A stretch of 64,000 bases of DNA from an uncultured Pelagibacteraceae bacterium (GTDB lineage Bacteria > Pseudomonadota > Alphaproteobacteria > Pelagibacterales > Pelagibacteraceae): contig CACJSJ010000003.1 in the NCBI GenBank assembly GCA_902596045.1, forward strand, positions 1 to 64,000, given 5' to 3'. A model generated the notes under the pieces. It did no database searches. It had not been told where the DNA came from and saw nothing but the letters and a program-made list of their open reading frames with translations. The position numbers and the translations under genes are program-made. This document shows positions 1 through 9,867 of this stretch, one piece after another (position 1 is the stretch's first letter; each line of letters opens with the position of its first letter).

Positions 1-1989
1 ATTAAATCATTAATTCGTTATAATCAAAAATATTATAATGATAACGATCCTGAGATAAGCGACTCTGAATATGATGATCTTAAAAAAAATATTCTAGAAT
101 TAGAAAAAAAATATAAATTTTTAAAATCAAAATCTTCACCCTCGACAACAATTGGTTATAAGCCTTCAAAAAATTTTAAAAAAGTTTCCCATAAGGTTCC
201 AATGTTATCTTTAGGCAATGCATTTAGTGAGGAGGATTTAACTAACTTTGAAAAAAGAATTATTAATTTTTTAGATAAAAAAGAGGGTTTTGAAATCGAG
301 TATAGTGCTGAACCAAAAATCGATGGGATTTCTGCTTCTTTGACATATAAAAATGGAAAATTTGTTACCGGATTATCAAGAGGTGATGGAAAGGAAGGAG
401 AAGATATTACAGAAAATTTGAAAACAATTGAAGATATACCAGATCAAGTTAAATCAAAAAATTTCCCAAAAGAAATTGATATAAGAGGCGAAGTGTTCAT
501 TAAAAATAATGATTTTAAAAAGTTAAGTAATAATTTTGCAAACCCGAGAAATGCTGCCTCTGGATCTTTAAGACAAAAGAATCCAGAAGAAACAAAAAAA
601 ATTCCATTAAAATTTATAGCTTATACTTTTGGTTACGAACGAGGTTTAGAGGTTTCTTTACAAAGTGAGTATTTAAAAAAGCTAAAATTTTGGGGATTTA
701 AAACAAACCCTTTAAATAAAACTATTAAAAATGTGAAAAATTTAATGAAAAATTACAATGAAATAGAAAAAAAAAGAGGTGACATAGATTTTGATATAGA
801 TGGAATTGTTTATAAAGTTAATGATTTTAAATTACAAAAAAGATTAGGTAATGTTGCAAATGCTCCAAGATGGGCAGTTGCTCATAAGTTTTCAGCCAAC
901 AGTACTGTCTCAAAAATAGAGAATATTGAAATTCAAATTGGAAGAACGGGAGCTTTAACACCTGTTGCCAAAATAAAACCTGTAAATATTGGAGGTGTAG
1001 TAGTTTCTAATGCTACTTTACATAATGAAGAAGAAATAATTCGTAAAGATATTAGAATAGGAGATACAGTTGTAGTTGAGAGAGCAGGTGATGTAATACC
1101 TCATGTAGTTTCTGTTGATAAAGGAAAGAGAAAAACAGATTCAAAAAAGTTTATTTTTCCCACAAAGTGTCCATGTGGTTTTGATACAATTAAAGAATTT
1201 AACAAAGTTACAAAAAAATTTGATGCAGTTAGAAGATGTCCAGATAAAGGTTTTGATTGTGATAAAATGGCTAAGGAAAGATTGAAACATTTTGTTTCAA
1301 AAGAAGCTTTAAATATAGAGGGATTAGGAAAAAAAATAGTTGAAAATTTTTGGAGTTTAAATTTAATAAAATTACCTCAAGATATATTCAAAATTGATTA
1401 TAACAAAGTTGAAAATTTAGATGGTTGGGGAAAACAATCTGTTGCAAATCTTAGGTATTCGATAAATTTGAAAAAGAAAATTTCTTTTGAAAAATTTATA
1501 TATGCTTTAGGTATAAGACATATTGGTTTAGAGAACGCTAAGATCTTATCAAAAAATTTAAAATCATTAAAAAATTTTATGTTATTATCAAAAAAAAATG
1601 ATCTTAGTGATTTACTAAATATTGATGGAATTGGTGAAACTCAAATCAATTCAATTAAAAACTTTTTTTTAAATAATACAAATAAGAAGGTTTTAAAGGA
1701 GCTTGAGGAAGTGCTTGTTGTAAAAGATGCAAAAATTAAAAAAATGGATGGTTTATTAAATAACAAAACATTTATGTTTACTGGGAAGCTTTTAGGAATA
1801 AGCAGGGCAGAGGCTAAATCATTAATTGAGGAAAATTCAGGATCTATAGTTAGTAACGTTTCAAAAAAATTAAATTATTTAATTATTGGGGAAAAACCAA
1901 CAAAGAAAAAAGTTTTAAACGCAAAAGAACTCAAAATTGAGATAATTGATCAAAATCAATTTTTGAAAATGCTAAATAAAACTAGCTAA
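1..1989 (+). CDS. ligA: NAD-dependent DNA ligase (5' end outside window)
   Basis: Seals nicks in duplex DNA using NAD+ during replication and repair. The frame is open from base 1, and the first residues carry the domain Ia motif (YY, then D-P-E-I-S-D-S-E-Y-D), so the true start lies just upstream of the window; the internal ATG at 202 is not the start. The adenylated lysine is in EPKIDG (codon 316-318). An OB fold, a Cys cluster for zinc (CPCGF near 1170, then RRCPDKGFDCDK), helix-hairpin-helix repeats and a C-terminal BRCT domain (about 1745-1980) follow in the family order. The stop overlaps the convergent aminopeptidase gene by 18 nt. Confidence 0.96.
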   Translation: MKSLIRYNQKYYNDNDPEISDSEYDDLKKNILELEKKYKFLKSKSSPSTTIGYKPSKNFKKVSHKVPMLSLGNAFSEEDLTNFEKRIINFLDKKEGFEIEYSAEPKIDGISASLTYKNGKFVTGLSRGDGKEGEDITENLKTIEDIPDQVKSKNFPKEIDIRGEVFIKNNDFKKLSNNFANPRNAASGSLRQKNPEETKKIPLKFIAYTFGYERGLEVSLQSEYLKKLKFWGFKTNPLNKTIKNVKNLMKNYNEIEKKRGDIDFDIDGIVYKVNDFKLQKRLGNVANAPRWAVAHKFSANSTVSKIENIEIQIGRTGALTPVAKIKPVNIGGVVVSNATLHNEEEIIRKDIRIGDTVVVERAGDVIPHVVSVDKGKRKTDSKKFIFPTKCPCGFDTIKEFNKVTKKFDAVRRCPDKGFDCDKMAKERLKHFVSKEALNIEGLGKKIVENFWSLNLIKLPQDIFKIDYNKVENLDGWGKQSVANLRYSINLKKKISFEKFIYALGIRHIGLENAKILSKNLKSLKNFMLLSKKNDLSDLLNIDGIGETQINSIKNFFLNNTNKKVLKELEEVLVVKDAKIKKMDGLLNNKTFMFTGKLLGISRAEAKSLIEENSGSIVSNVSKKLNYLIIGEKPTKKKVLNAKELKIEIIDQNQFLKMLNKTS

Positions 1990-3666
1990 CCATTTTTTTT
2001 CTTTTATATCTAAAAATTTTGAAATATTTGAATATACGTTTAGATGATATTTAAATAGGTAATTTTTTTCGGATAAGCTTAAAAGTTTTGGATTAATTAA
2101 ATCTTTTTCAATTGGTGCCAATGTTAAATTTTCAAAAAAAGTTTTTTTTCTTATTTTTTTAACATAAACTAAATTTTCAATACGAATTCCAAATTTATCT
2201 TTTTTATAATATCCTGGTTCATTACTTAAAATCATACCCTCTTTTATTTTAACCTTATTCATTTTCGAAATAGATTGAGGTCCTTCATGAACATTAAGAA
2301 AAAAACCAACCCCATGTCCTGTTCCATGAGCATAATCTAAATTATTTTGTTTAAGGTATTTTCTTGCCCTGAAATCAATTTTTTTGCCAATATCATCTTT
2401 TTTAAGATTAGTTGTTGCAACTGCGATATGGCCTTTCAATACATAAGTAAAAATATTTCTAATATTATTACTTGGTTTTGAGAAACAAATAGTTCTAGTT
2501 ACATCTGTTGTACCAAACTTATATTGACCTCCAGAGTCACATAAAAATATATCTTTATTTTTTATAGTCCTACAGCTTTTTTTATTAGCACGATAATGAA
2601 CTATTGCTCCATTTTTTCCTGATCCAGCAATTGTATCAAAACTAGGATAAAGAAAATTCTTATTTTTTCTTCTAAACTTTTCTAATTTATTTTGTGCATC
2701 AACTTCGGTAATTTTTTTTTTATTAATATTTTTAATCCAATATAAGAATTTTGTTAAAGCAACTCCGTCAATTATATGAGCTTTCTTCATATTATTGATT
2801 TCAATCTTATTTTTAATTGATTTTAAAAAATAGGTTGGATCTTCTCTTTTTAAAATTTTGAATTTAGATTTAATTAAATCTTCATAATAAATTGAACAAG
2901 AATTTCCATCGATAATAAAATTTTTACCTGTTAAATTTAAAATTTTTGTGGGCACATCATTTACATCTAAAAATTCATTTAATTTTATAATTTTATCTTT
3001 TAAGAGTTTTTTACATTTATTTATTTTACTGATTAAAATTATTTTTTTTGTTTTACTTATTATTAATCTACAATTTGGCACAGGACTATTAGGTCCATCA
3101 CTCCCTCTAATGTTTAGAATCCATGCCACGTTTTCTGGAGCACTTATAAAAATAAAATCTGATTTATTCTTTTTTAGATAATGAGCTATTTTATTTAATT
3201 TTGATTTAGAACTTTCTCCAACAACTTTTTTATTTAGTGAAAAAAAAGGTGATGTATCATTTATTTTTTGTTTTTTAATTTGATCAATTAAATTTTCTTT
3301 TATGAATCTTATTTTGTTATGTTTTAAAAAATATTTATTTATTTGCTGATATGTAAATAGTTTTGGGTCTACACCCAATTTAAGACCTTTAAAGAGGCTA
3401 CAATTTATTAATTTTTCAAAGCTAATAATTTTAAAATTCTTTCCCGACTCTAATTGACTCTGAATTGTATATCTGCCATCTGTAAATAAGTAATTTTTCC
3501 TTTTTAAAACTACAGCAAGTCCAGCAGATCCACTAAAATTCGAAATAATTTTTAATCTATTAATCTTTGAATATTCGGTAAAATAATCATCGTTTTTCGG
3601 AACAATATATCCATCAATAGCATGTTTTTTAAATTTACTTCTCAGAGTGTTTATTTCTTTATTCAT
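1972..3666 (-). CDS. pepP: Xaa-Pro aminopeptidase (aminopeptidase P, M24B)
   Basis: Removes N-terminal residues preceding proline, a cytosolic peptide-recycling role. The M24 dimetal ligands are all visible: the two Asp in FLCDSGGQY and TTDVTRT, His in HGTGHGVGF, Glu in LSNEPGYY and Glu in IRIENLVYV. At 564 aa it is the long three-domain form (two creatinase-like N-terminal domains plus catalytic domain), resembling eukaryotic XPNPEP more than the short E. coli PepP. I chose the ATG at 3666 because it makes an ATGA overlap with the uvrD stop and has an AGAAGAG ribosome site upstream; an ATG at 3693 would add 9 residues. It is translationally coupled to uvrD. Confidence 0.9.
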   Translation of the reverse strand: MNKEINTLRSKFKKHAIDGYIVPKNDDYFTEYSKINRLKIISNFSGSAGLAVVLKRKNYLFTDGRYTIQSQLESGKNFKIISFEKLINCSLFKGLKLGVDPKLFTYQQINKYFLKHNKIRFIKENLIDQIKKQKINDTSPFFSLNKKVVGESSKSKLNKIAHYLKKNKSDFIFISAPENVAWILNIRGSDGPNSPVPNCRLIISKTKKIILISKINKCKKLLKDKIIKLNEFLDVNDVPTKILNLTGKNFIIDGNSCSIYYEDLIKSKFKILKREDPTYFLKSIKNKIEINNMKKAHIIDGVALTKFLYWIKNINKKKITEVDAQNKLEKFRRKNKNFLYPSFDTIAGSGKNGAIVHYRANKKSCRTIKNKDIFLCDSGGQYKFGTTDVTRTICFSKPSNNIRNIFTYVLKGHIAVATTNLKKDDIGKKIDFRARKYLKQNNLDYAHGTGHGVGFFLNVHEGPQSISKMNKVKIKEGMILSNEPGYYKKDKFGIRIENLVYVKKIRKKTFFENLTLAPIEKDLINPKLLSLSEKNYLFKYHLNVYSNISKFLDIKEKKWLASFI

Positions 3667-5696
3667 TTTATTCTCTTCTGATATCTTATCCATCCTGGAC
3701 TTCTATTTCCGTCTTCAACTTCAAAATCTTGATTAAATTCAAAATCCTCCATCTCAGTTTTGTCATCTTCAAAAAATGAATTTTTTTCTAGGTAATTTTC
3801 TGGAAGTTCATCAATAAATCTAGATGCCATACTGTCAATCCAGTCTCCTTGATAAAATCTATTCATTGAAAAAGAAATTATTGCTTTTTTTTTAGCTCGA
3901 GTAATTCCAACATAAGCTAACCTTCTTTCCTCCTCTAGGCCCTTTTGTCCTTTTTCCTCAATTGATTTTTGATGTGGAAAAAGTCCCTCTTCCCAGCCGG
4001 GTAAAAAAACAGCATCAAATTCTAAACCTTTGGCCGCATGCATTGTCATCATATTTATTTTTTGTCCATCCCAATCTTGATCAATTGATGTTGCCAAGGA
4101 AACATGTTCTAAAAAACTCTCGAGATTATCGAATTCTTTCATTGCACTTAATAACTCTTTAATGTTTTCAAGTCTGTTTTCGTTATCAATATCTTTTTTG
4201 TTTTTAAGCATTGCTGAGTAGCCAGACTCATCTATGATAATTTGTAATAATTTAATATGATTAACTTTTTTATTAATTAAATCCTCTCTCCATTTAGAGA
4301 GTGAGTTTAGAAAAATAGATAATCCTTGTTTAGTTTTAGGTTTTATTAAATTTTGTTCTATCATTTTTCTAGAAGCAAATTCTAAACTTACAGCTTCTTT
4401 TTTTGCAAACTCATGTACTAGTTTAAGTGTACCGTCACCAATTGAACGTTTTGGATTATTAACTATCCTTTCGAAAGCTAAATCATCTTTGTTTTGATGA
4501 ACTATTCTTAAATATGCAACACAATCTTTAATTTCTGCTCTTTCATAAAATTTTGTACCTCCTAAAATTCTGTAAGGTAGACCGATCTTTAAAAATCTTT
4601 CTTCAAATTCCCTAGTTTGAAAAATTGCCCTAACTAAAATGGCTACATTATTTAGTGAGAATCTTTTTTTTATCTCTTCTATCTCATCTGAAACACCAAT
4701 TGCTTCATCTTTTCCATTCTTATAACAATTAAGTTTTACCAACTCTCCTTCTTCCATAGTAGTTTTAAGAGTTTTACCTACTCTATTTTGATTGTTAGTA
4801 ATTAATTCAGATGCAACAGATAAAATATTCTGAGTAGATCTATAGTTTTGTTCTAATCTAATGACTTTTGTATCTTTATAGATTTTATCAAATTCCAAGA
4901 AGTTTTTAATTTCAGCTCCACGCCAACTATATATAGATTGATCATCGTCACCTACACAACATAGATTTTTATTTTTTTGAGCCAACAAGTTAAGCCATTG
5001 GCTTTGAATATAATTAGTATCTTGATATTCATCGACTAAAATATATTTAAAGTTTCTAGAATATATTTCTCTAATATCATCATTTTTTTCAAAAATTTTT
5101 ACTACATGTAAAATTAAATCTCCAAAATCGCATGCATTTAAGTCAGTAAGTTTTTGTTGATAAATCTTATAAACTGGCAGAATAGTTTTTTCATAAATAT
5201 CTTTATTATTAATCACTACTTCACTTGGATATTGTCCTTTGTTCTTCCATTTATCAATAATTGCCAGAACGTATCTAGGAGCTAGTTGCTTAACATCTAT
5301 ATTTTCTGCTTTGCAAATATTTTTAATCAGTCTTATCTGATCATCTGTATCTATAATTGTAAAATTTGAATTTAAGTTTACCGCAGTTGCATGTTTTCTT
5401 AAAAGCTTTGCACAAATTGAATGAAAAGTTCCTAACCAAGATAAACCAGTGGCACTTGCACCAAGAATTTTACTTACCCTTGATTGCATTTCTTTAGCAG
5501 CCTTATTAGTAAAAGTTACTGATAATATTTGATTAGGATATGCTTTTTTCTCTGCAATTATATGAGCGATCCGACTGGTTAAAACTTTAGTTTTTCCAGA
5601 ACCAGCCCCAGCAACAATTAATAAAGGCCCATCTAAGTGAGTAACAGCCTCAATTTGAGCCTCATTTAGGTTTTTTAAATATTCTAAGTTTACCAT
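3663..5696 (-). CDS. uvrD: UvrD/PcrA-type superfamily 1A DNA helicase
   Basis: ATP-dependent 3'-5' helicase for excision and mismatch repair and for clearing blocked forks. Seen: Q-motif region (LNEAQIEAVTH), Walker A GAGSGKT at residues 30-36, Walker B DEYQDTN near 220, the QSIYSWRGA and QNYRST motifs, and late motifs MTMHAAKGLEFDAVFLPG and YVGITRAKK. At 677 aa it is a little shorter than E. coli UvrD (720 aa); the C-terminal extension is short and acidic. Lead gene of a two-gene leftward operon with aminopeptidase P. UvrD, PcrA and Rep are hard to separate without a tree. Confidence 0.92.
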   Translation of the reverse strand: MVNLEYLKNLNEAQIEAVTHLDGPLLIVAGAGSGKTKVLTSRIAHIIAEKKAYPNQILSVTFTNKAAKEMQSRVSKILGASATGLSWLGTFHSICAKLLRKHATAVNLNSNFTIIDTDDQIRLIKNICKAENIDVKQLAPRYVLAIIDKWKNKGQYPSEVVINNKDIYEKTILPVYKIYQQKLTDLNACDFGDLILHVVKIFEKNDDIREIYSRNFKYILVDEYQDTNYIQSQWLNLLAQKNKNLCCVGDDDQSIYSWRGAEIKNFLEFDKIYKDTKVIRLEQNYRSTQNILSVASELITNNQNRVGKTLKTTMEEGELVKLNCYKNGKDEAIGVSDEIEEIKKRFSLNNVAILVRAIFQTREFEERFLKIGLPYRILGGTKFYERAEIKDCVAYLRIVHQNKDDLAFERIVNNPKRSIGDGTLKLVHEFAKKEAVSLEFASRKMIEQNLIKPKTKQGLSIFLNSLSKWREDLINKKVNHIKLLQIIIDESGYSAMLKNKKDIDNENRLENIKELLSAMKEFDNLESFLEHVSLATSIDQDWDGQKINMMTMHAAKGLEFDAVFLPGWEEGLFPHQKSIEEKGQKGLEEERRLAYVGITRAKKKAIISFSMNRFYQGDWIDSMASRFIDELPENYLEKNSFFEDDKTEMEDFEFNQDFEVEDGNRSPGWIRYQKRIK

Positions 5697-5725
5697 TTTA
5701 ATTATTTATTTATAAGCTTTGTTCA

Positions 5726-7210
5726 ATGTCAAAAAAAAATTTATTTAATAAAAAATTTAATAAATCAGTATTATCAATTACCAAGAGAATAGAAAGTTTT
5801 TTTAACTTTTTTAAAGAAAATTTTTTCAATAAAAAAAATTTTTCAAGAAATTTAAATGCAATTGATAAAAGAATATTTTTTACCATAGCAACCATAGTTA
5901 TTGCTATAACAGGCTATTTTCTAAGCCCATCATTTTTTGATAAAAATAAGATTAAAGCTGAGCTAGAAAATCAAATACTAGATCAATACAATTTAAAAGT
6001 TAAATTTGACGCAACCTTAAGATATGGTTTATTTCCAAAACCACATTTTTATTCCAAAGATACAATTATTTATTATGAAACTAGTGATGTAGCAAAATCA
6101 AATAATGCAAAAGTATTTATTTCAATAAGTAATTTTTTTTCATCAAATAAAATTAAGATAAAAAATTTAATTTTCAAAAAAACAGATTTTAAAATTAATA
6201 GTCTTACCTATAATTTTTTTATTAATCTTTTAACAGAAAAAAAAAGTACCCATGAAATAAATTTTATAGATAGCAAATTATTCTATTTAGATCAAAATAA
6301 AGACATGATTTTTTTTTCTAACTTAAAAAATCTTAATTTTTTATATAAAGATGAACTTTTACAAAAATTTAATTCAAAATTAGATATATTTAATGTTCCT
6401 ATGAATTTAGAAGTAGAACATAATTCTTTTGAAAAAAAATTTTTTACTGAAATAAATTCACATCCATTAAGATTAAATATTAAAGGTGTCTCAAATTATA
6501 ATAAAAAAAATTTAAATGGCCAATTAGATTTAACCGTTATAAATAAAAGTAATAAAATTAATTATAGACTGGAAAATAACTCTCTGAATTTCAATTCTAA
6601 TGATAATGAATTAACTGGTGATATAAATATTAAACCGTTTTTTTTAAGTTCTTACGTAAAATTTTATCAGATTAATTTAAAAAAAATTTTTAAAAATGAC
6701 TCAATATTAATTAATTTTTTAAAATCAGAAATTCTTAATAATAAAAATTTGAATGCAAAGATGAATGTTAGTACGAATACATTTAAAGATATAAATTTTA
6801 TTAATAAAATCAATTTTAATATAATACTTGATGAAGGAGAAATTGTCATAAAAGATTTAAAAACGACTTTTAAAGACTCTGTTATAATCAATCTAAATGA
6901 TACCCAATTAATTGTCGATAATAACAAGTTAAAATTTGCAGGATATGTTTTATTAGATTTTATTGATGTAAATAATTTCTACGCTCATTATCAAATAAAT
7001 AGAAATTATAGAAAAAATATAAAAAAAATTAGCTTTGGATTTTTATTAAATCTTGATGATAAGTTTATTGAAATTGATAATTTGAAGATAAATGGAAATA
7101 TTAATCAAAACTTAGAAACATTTGTAAATAAATTTAATTCAAATAGAGAAGATATTTTTAATAAAATAATAGTTAGAAACTCAATTAAAAATTTTTTAAA
7201 AAATTTTTAA
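5726..7210 (+). CDS. AsmA-like inner-membrane-anchored envelope protein
   Basis: Probable member of the AsmA/TamB-like group of envelope proteins, which are linked to outer-membrane biogenesis and lipid transport. Seen: a basic cytoplasmic segment of about 48 residues, one membrane helix at about 49-68, then a long periplasmic stretch that opens with the AsmA-type pattern (helix ending in an ILDQYNLKVKF-like segment, then YGLFPKPHFYSKD). The rest is beta-rich and very Asn/Lys-rich, with little recognisable. At 494 aa it is shorter than E. coli AsmA (about 617 aa). Its 3' end overlaps the convergent fumC by 4 nt. The family call rests mostly on the N-terminal 120 residues. Confidence 0.6.
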   Translation: MSKKNLFNKKFNKSVLSITKRIESFFNFFKENFFNKKNFSRNLNAIDKRIFFTIATIVIAITGYFLSPSFFDKNKIKAELENQILDQYNLKVKFDATLRYGLFPKPHFYSKDTIIYYETSDVAKSNNAKVFISISNFFSSNKIKIKNLIFKKTDFKINSLTYNFFINLLTEKKSTHEINFIDSKLFYLDQNKDMIFFSNLKNLNFLYKDELLQKFNSKLDIFNVPMNLEVEHNSFEKKFFTEINSHPLRLNIKGVSNYNKKNLNGQLDLTVINKSNKINYRLENNSLNFNSNDNELTGDINIKPFFLSSYVKFYQINLKKIFKNDSILINFLKSEILNNKNLNAKMNVSTNTFKDINFINKINFNIILDEGEIVIKDLKTTFKDSVIINLNDTQLIVDNNKLKFAGYVLLDFIDVNNFYAHYQINRNYRKNIKKISFGFLLNLDDKFIEIDNLKINGNINQNLETFVNKFNSNREDIFNKIIVRNSIKNFLKNF

Positions 7211-8595
7211 TCTGGGAAAATCATTTTTTTTGGATTAACAATTTTACTGTAGTCTTTTTCATTAATTAATCCAGATTTCAAAGCTTCCACTTTTAAAGTT
7301 GTATTATTTTTTAGTGCATTTTTTGCAATCTTTGCTGAATTATCATAACCAATGTGAGGTGCTAATGCAGTAACCAACATTAATGAATTATCTAAATATT
7401 CTTTTATTTTCACTTTATCTGCTTTTAATCCTCTAATGCAAAACAATCCGAAATTTTTTGAACTATCAGCTAATAAATCTATAGACTGCAAAATATTATG
7501 TGCAATTAATGGTTTAAAAACATTTAATTCAAAGTGACCATGAGAACCTGCCATTGTTATACCATTATGATTACCTATAACTTTAACACAAACCATTGTA
7601 ACTGCTTCAGATTGGGTAGGATTTACTTTACCTGGCATAATTGAAGAGCCTGGCTCGTTAGCAGGCAGAATTAATTCACCATAACCTGCTCTAGGTCCAG
7701 ATCCTAAAAATCTAATATCGTTCGCAATTTTCATTAAACAAACCGCAGTTGTATTTAGTGTTCCTGAAAAATTTACTATTTCATCGTGAGCTGCTAAAGC
7801 TGCAAATTTATTTTTTGTTGGTTTAAATGGAAGTTTAGTTATTTTTTTTATTTCATTAATAATTTTTTTATCAAAACCCTTTTTACTATTAATTCCAGTC
7901 CCTACAGCTGTACCTCCTTGAGCCAATGAATAAATTTCACTTAAAGCATTTTTAATTCGTAAAATACAATCTTCTAATTGAGATTGATAACCTGAAAATT
8001 CTTGACCCAAAGATAAAGGCGTTGCATCTTGTAAGTGAGTTCTTCCAACTTTAACTATTTTTTTGAATTGAGATGCTTTCTTTTTTAATTCTTTATTTAG
8101 TAATTCAAGTGAGGGTAATAATTTATTTTTAGTTTCAATAGCTATTGCTAAATGCATTGCTGTAGGAAATACATCATTAGTAGATTGTGATTTATTTACA
8201 TGGTCATTAGGATGCACAGGTTTTTTGGTTCCCTTTTTTCCTCCTAAAATCTCAATAGCTCTATTGGCAATTACCTCATTAACATTCATATTTGTTTGAG
8301 TGCCAGAACCTGTTTGCCAAACTTTTAAAGGAAAGTGATTATCTAATTTTCCTGATATTACTTCATTAGAAGCTTTAATAATTGCTTTTGAAATTTGAAG
8401 TGAAATCTGTTTTTCTTTGCTATGCACTATAGCCGCAGCTTTTTTAATTATAGCAATAGACTTAATTAAAATTGGTCTTACTAAAAATTCACCAATATCA
8501 AAATATTTTTTTGATCTTTGAGTAGATGCTCCCCAATATTTATCATTTGGAACATTGATTGAGCCTATACTGTCGAATTCTTTCCTTAATTTCAT
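7207..8595 (-). CDS. fumC: Class II fumarate hydratase
   Basis: Iron-independent fumarase of the TCA cycle, interconverting fumarate and malate in the cytoplasm. Seen: the aspartase/fumarase signature GSSIMPGKVNPTQSEA, the substrate-binding segments GSGTQTNMNVNEV and VGRTHLQDATPLSLGQE, and the SGSGPRAGYGE-like loop written here as LGSGPRAGYGELILPANE. At 462 aa it is the normal length and full domain set. An aspartase (AspA) is the main alternative, but the fumarase-like THLQDATP and HPNDHVNKSQSTND segments favour FumC. Transcribed alone, divergently from the MazG-like gene across 66 bp. Confidence 0.93.
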   Translation of the reverse strand: MKLRKEFDSIGSINVPNDKYWGASTQRSKKYFDIGEFLVRPILIKSIAIIKKAAAIVHSKEKQISLQISKAIIKASNEVISGKLDNHFPLKVWQTGSGTQTNMNVNEVIANRAIEILGGKKGTKKPVHPNDHVNKSQSTNDVFPTAMHLAIAIETKNKLLPSLELLNKELKKKASQFKKIVKVGRTHLQDATPLSLGQEFSGYQSQLEDCILRIKNALSEIYSLAQGGTAVGTGINSKKGFDKKIINEIKKITKLPFKPTKNKFAALAAHDEIVNFSGTLNTTAVCLMKIANDIRFLGSGPRAGYGELILPANEPGSSIMPGKVNPTQSEAVTMVCVKVIGNHNGITMAGSHGHFELNVFKPLIAHNILQSIDLLADSSKNFGLFCIRGLKADKVKIKEYLDNSLMLVTALAPHIGYDNSAKIAKNALKNNTTLKVEALKSGLINEKDYSKIVNPKKMIFPD

Positions 8596-8661
8596 TGATT
8601 AATAAGTAACTATTAAATTATTATAAATATACATTAATTTTATAAAACTTACAGGAGCAAT

Positions 8662-9033
8662 ATGTCAAATTTTAGTAAGGTTGGAATTTTTATGAAAACA
8701 TTTGGTCAAGACGTTAAAAACAAACCCTCATTTAGCACCGATAAGATCAATAAACTTAGGATAGATTTGATTAAAGAGGAATTAAATGAGCTTCAAGAAG
8801 CAATGAAAAACAATGATTTATTAGAAGTAGCTGATGCGTTAACAGATATTCTGTACGTTACTTATGGAGCCGGACATGCATTTGGTATTGATTTAGATAA
8901 ATGTTTTAATGAAGTTCAAAATTCTAATATGAGTAAATTGGATGAAAATGGCAAGCCAATTTATAATGATTCTGGAAAAGTTATGAAAGGGCCTAATTAC
9001 TTTAAACCTAATCTTTCTAAATTTGTATCTTAA
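8662..9033 (+). CDS. MazG-like all-alpha NTP pyrophosphohydrolase
   Basis: Small (123 aa) nucleotide pyrophosphohydrolase related to MazG and phosphoribosyl-ATP pyrophosphatase; likely hydrolyses a nucleoside triphosphate or related compound to the monophosphate and PPi. Seen: the Mg-binding helix pairs, EE at 39-40 with E43, then E55, D58 and D62 in EVADALTDILY, and a C-terminal tail NMSKLDENGKPIYN...KGPNYFKP typical of stand-alone bacterial and phage members of this family. The start has a good AGGAG site 5 nt upstream. It converges on nadC with a 4-nt overlap; whether it works on an NAD-pathway nucleotide is unknown. Confidence 0.75.
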   Translation: MSNFSKVGIFMKTFGQDVKNKPSFSTDKINKLRIDLIKEELNELQEAMKNNDLLEVADALTDILYVTYGAGHAFGIDLDKCFNEVQNSNMSKLDENGKPIYNDSGKVMKGPNYFKPNLSKFVS

Positions 9034-9863
9034 AGCTCTAGTTTTAAATCTATAGCAGGTGCACTATGAGTTATGCTTCCAATAGAAATTCTATCTACAC
9101 CAGTCGCAGCAATTGATTTAACTGTTTTAAGGTTGATATTGCCTGAAGCTTCAGTCTCATAGTATTTTTTAGCAATCTTAACACCTGTCTTTAAATTTTT
9201 AATAGTCATATTATCAAACAAAACAGTATCAAATTTAAGACCCATAACAGCTTTTAGTTGTTTTAAGTTATCAACTTCAACTGTAATTTTTTTCCTTTTT
9301 TTATTTTTAATAGCCAAAGAAACTAATTCTTTTAAATCTGATGAAGCGATATGGTTATCTTTGATTAAATATTCATCACTTAAATTAAATCTATGGTTAG
9401 TACCTCCACCTAATTTAACTGCATATTTTTGAATAACTCTTAAATTCGGAATTGTTTTACGAGTACAGCAAATTTTAGTTTTTTTATTGGCTAGTTTTAC
9501 AAACTGATTTGTTTTAGTCGCAATACCTGAGATATGTGATAAAAAATTTAAGGCAACTCTTTCTGCTATAAGTATATTTTTTGCTTTACCTTCAATTGTA
9601 GCAATCAAAGAACCTTTTTTAACCTCAGAACCATCTTTTTTTTTAATTATAAATTTGATTTTATTGTCAATTAAGTCAAAGGCTTGTTTTGAAAACAACA
9701 AACCTCCTATGATGGCATTTTGATTTGATAAAAGTTTAAATTTACTAATTTTTTTATTTTTAACCAAACTAGAAGTTATATCTCCAGAAGGGTACAGATC
9801 TTCATTTAAAGCTCGCTTGACCGTATTACGAATAAAATCTTTACTAAGTTTTATTTTTGACAC
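9030..9863 (-). CDS. nadC: Quinolinate phosphoribosyltransferase (decarboxylating)
   Basis: Converts quinolinate and PRPP to nicotinate mononucleotide, the step that commits quinolinate to NAD. Seen: NadC N-terminal segment (EDLYPSGDITSSL), the core LNFLSHISGIAT, the substrate-binding stretch CTRKTIPNLRVIQKYAV, GGGTNHRF and IKDNHI, and the C-terminal phosphate-site ISIGSITHSAPAIDL. At 277 aa it is the usual length. It follows nadA by only 4 nt on the same strand, so the two consecutive steps from iminoaspartate to NaMN are co-expressed. No nadB (L-aspartate oxidase/dehydrogenase) is present in the window. Confidence 0.95.
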   Translation of the reverse strand: MSKIKLSKDFIRNTVKRALNEDLYPSGDITSSLVKNKKISKFKLLSNQNAIIGGLLFSKQAFDLIDNKIKFIIKKKDGSEVKKGSLIATIEGKAKNILIAERVALNFLSHISGIATKTNQFVKLANKKTKICCTRKTIPNLRVIQKYAVKLGGGTNHRFNLSDEYLIKDNHIASSDLKELVSLAIKNKKRKKITVEVDNLKQLKAVMGLKFDTVLFDNMTIKNLKTGVKIAKKYYETEASGNINLKTVKSIAATGVDRISIGSITHSAPAIDLKLEL

Positions 9864-9867
9864 TTAG

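Noticed and set aside
202..1989. ligA starting at the ATG at 202
   Set aside because: The frame stays open to base 1 and encodes the conserved domain Ia of NAD-dependent ligases, so the start is outside the window.
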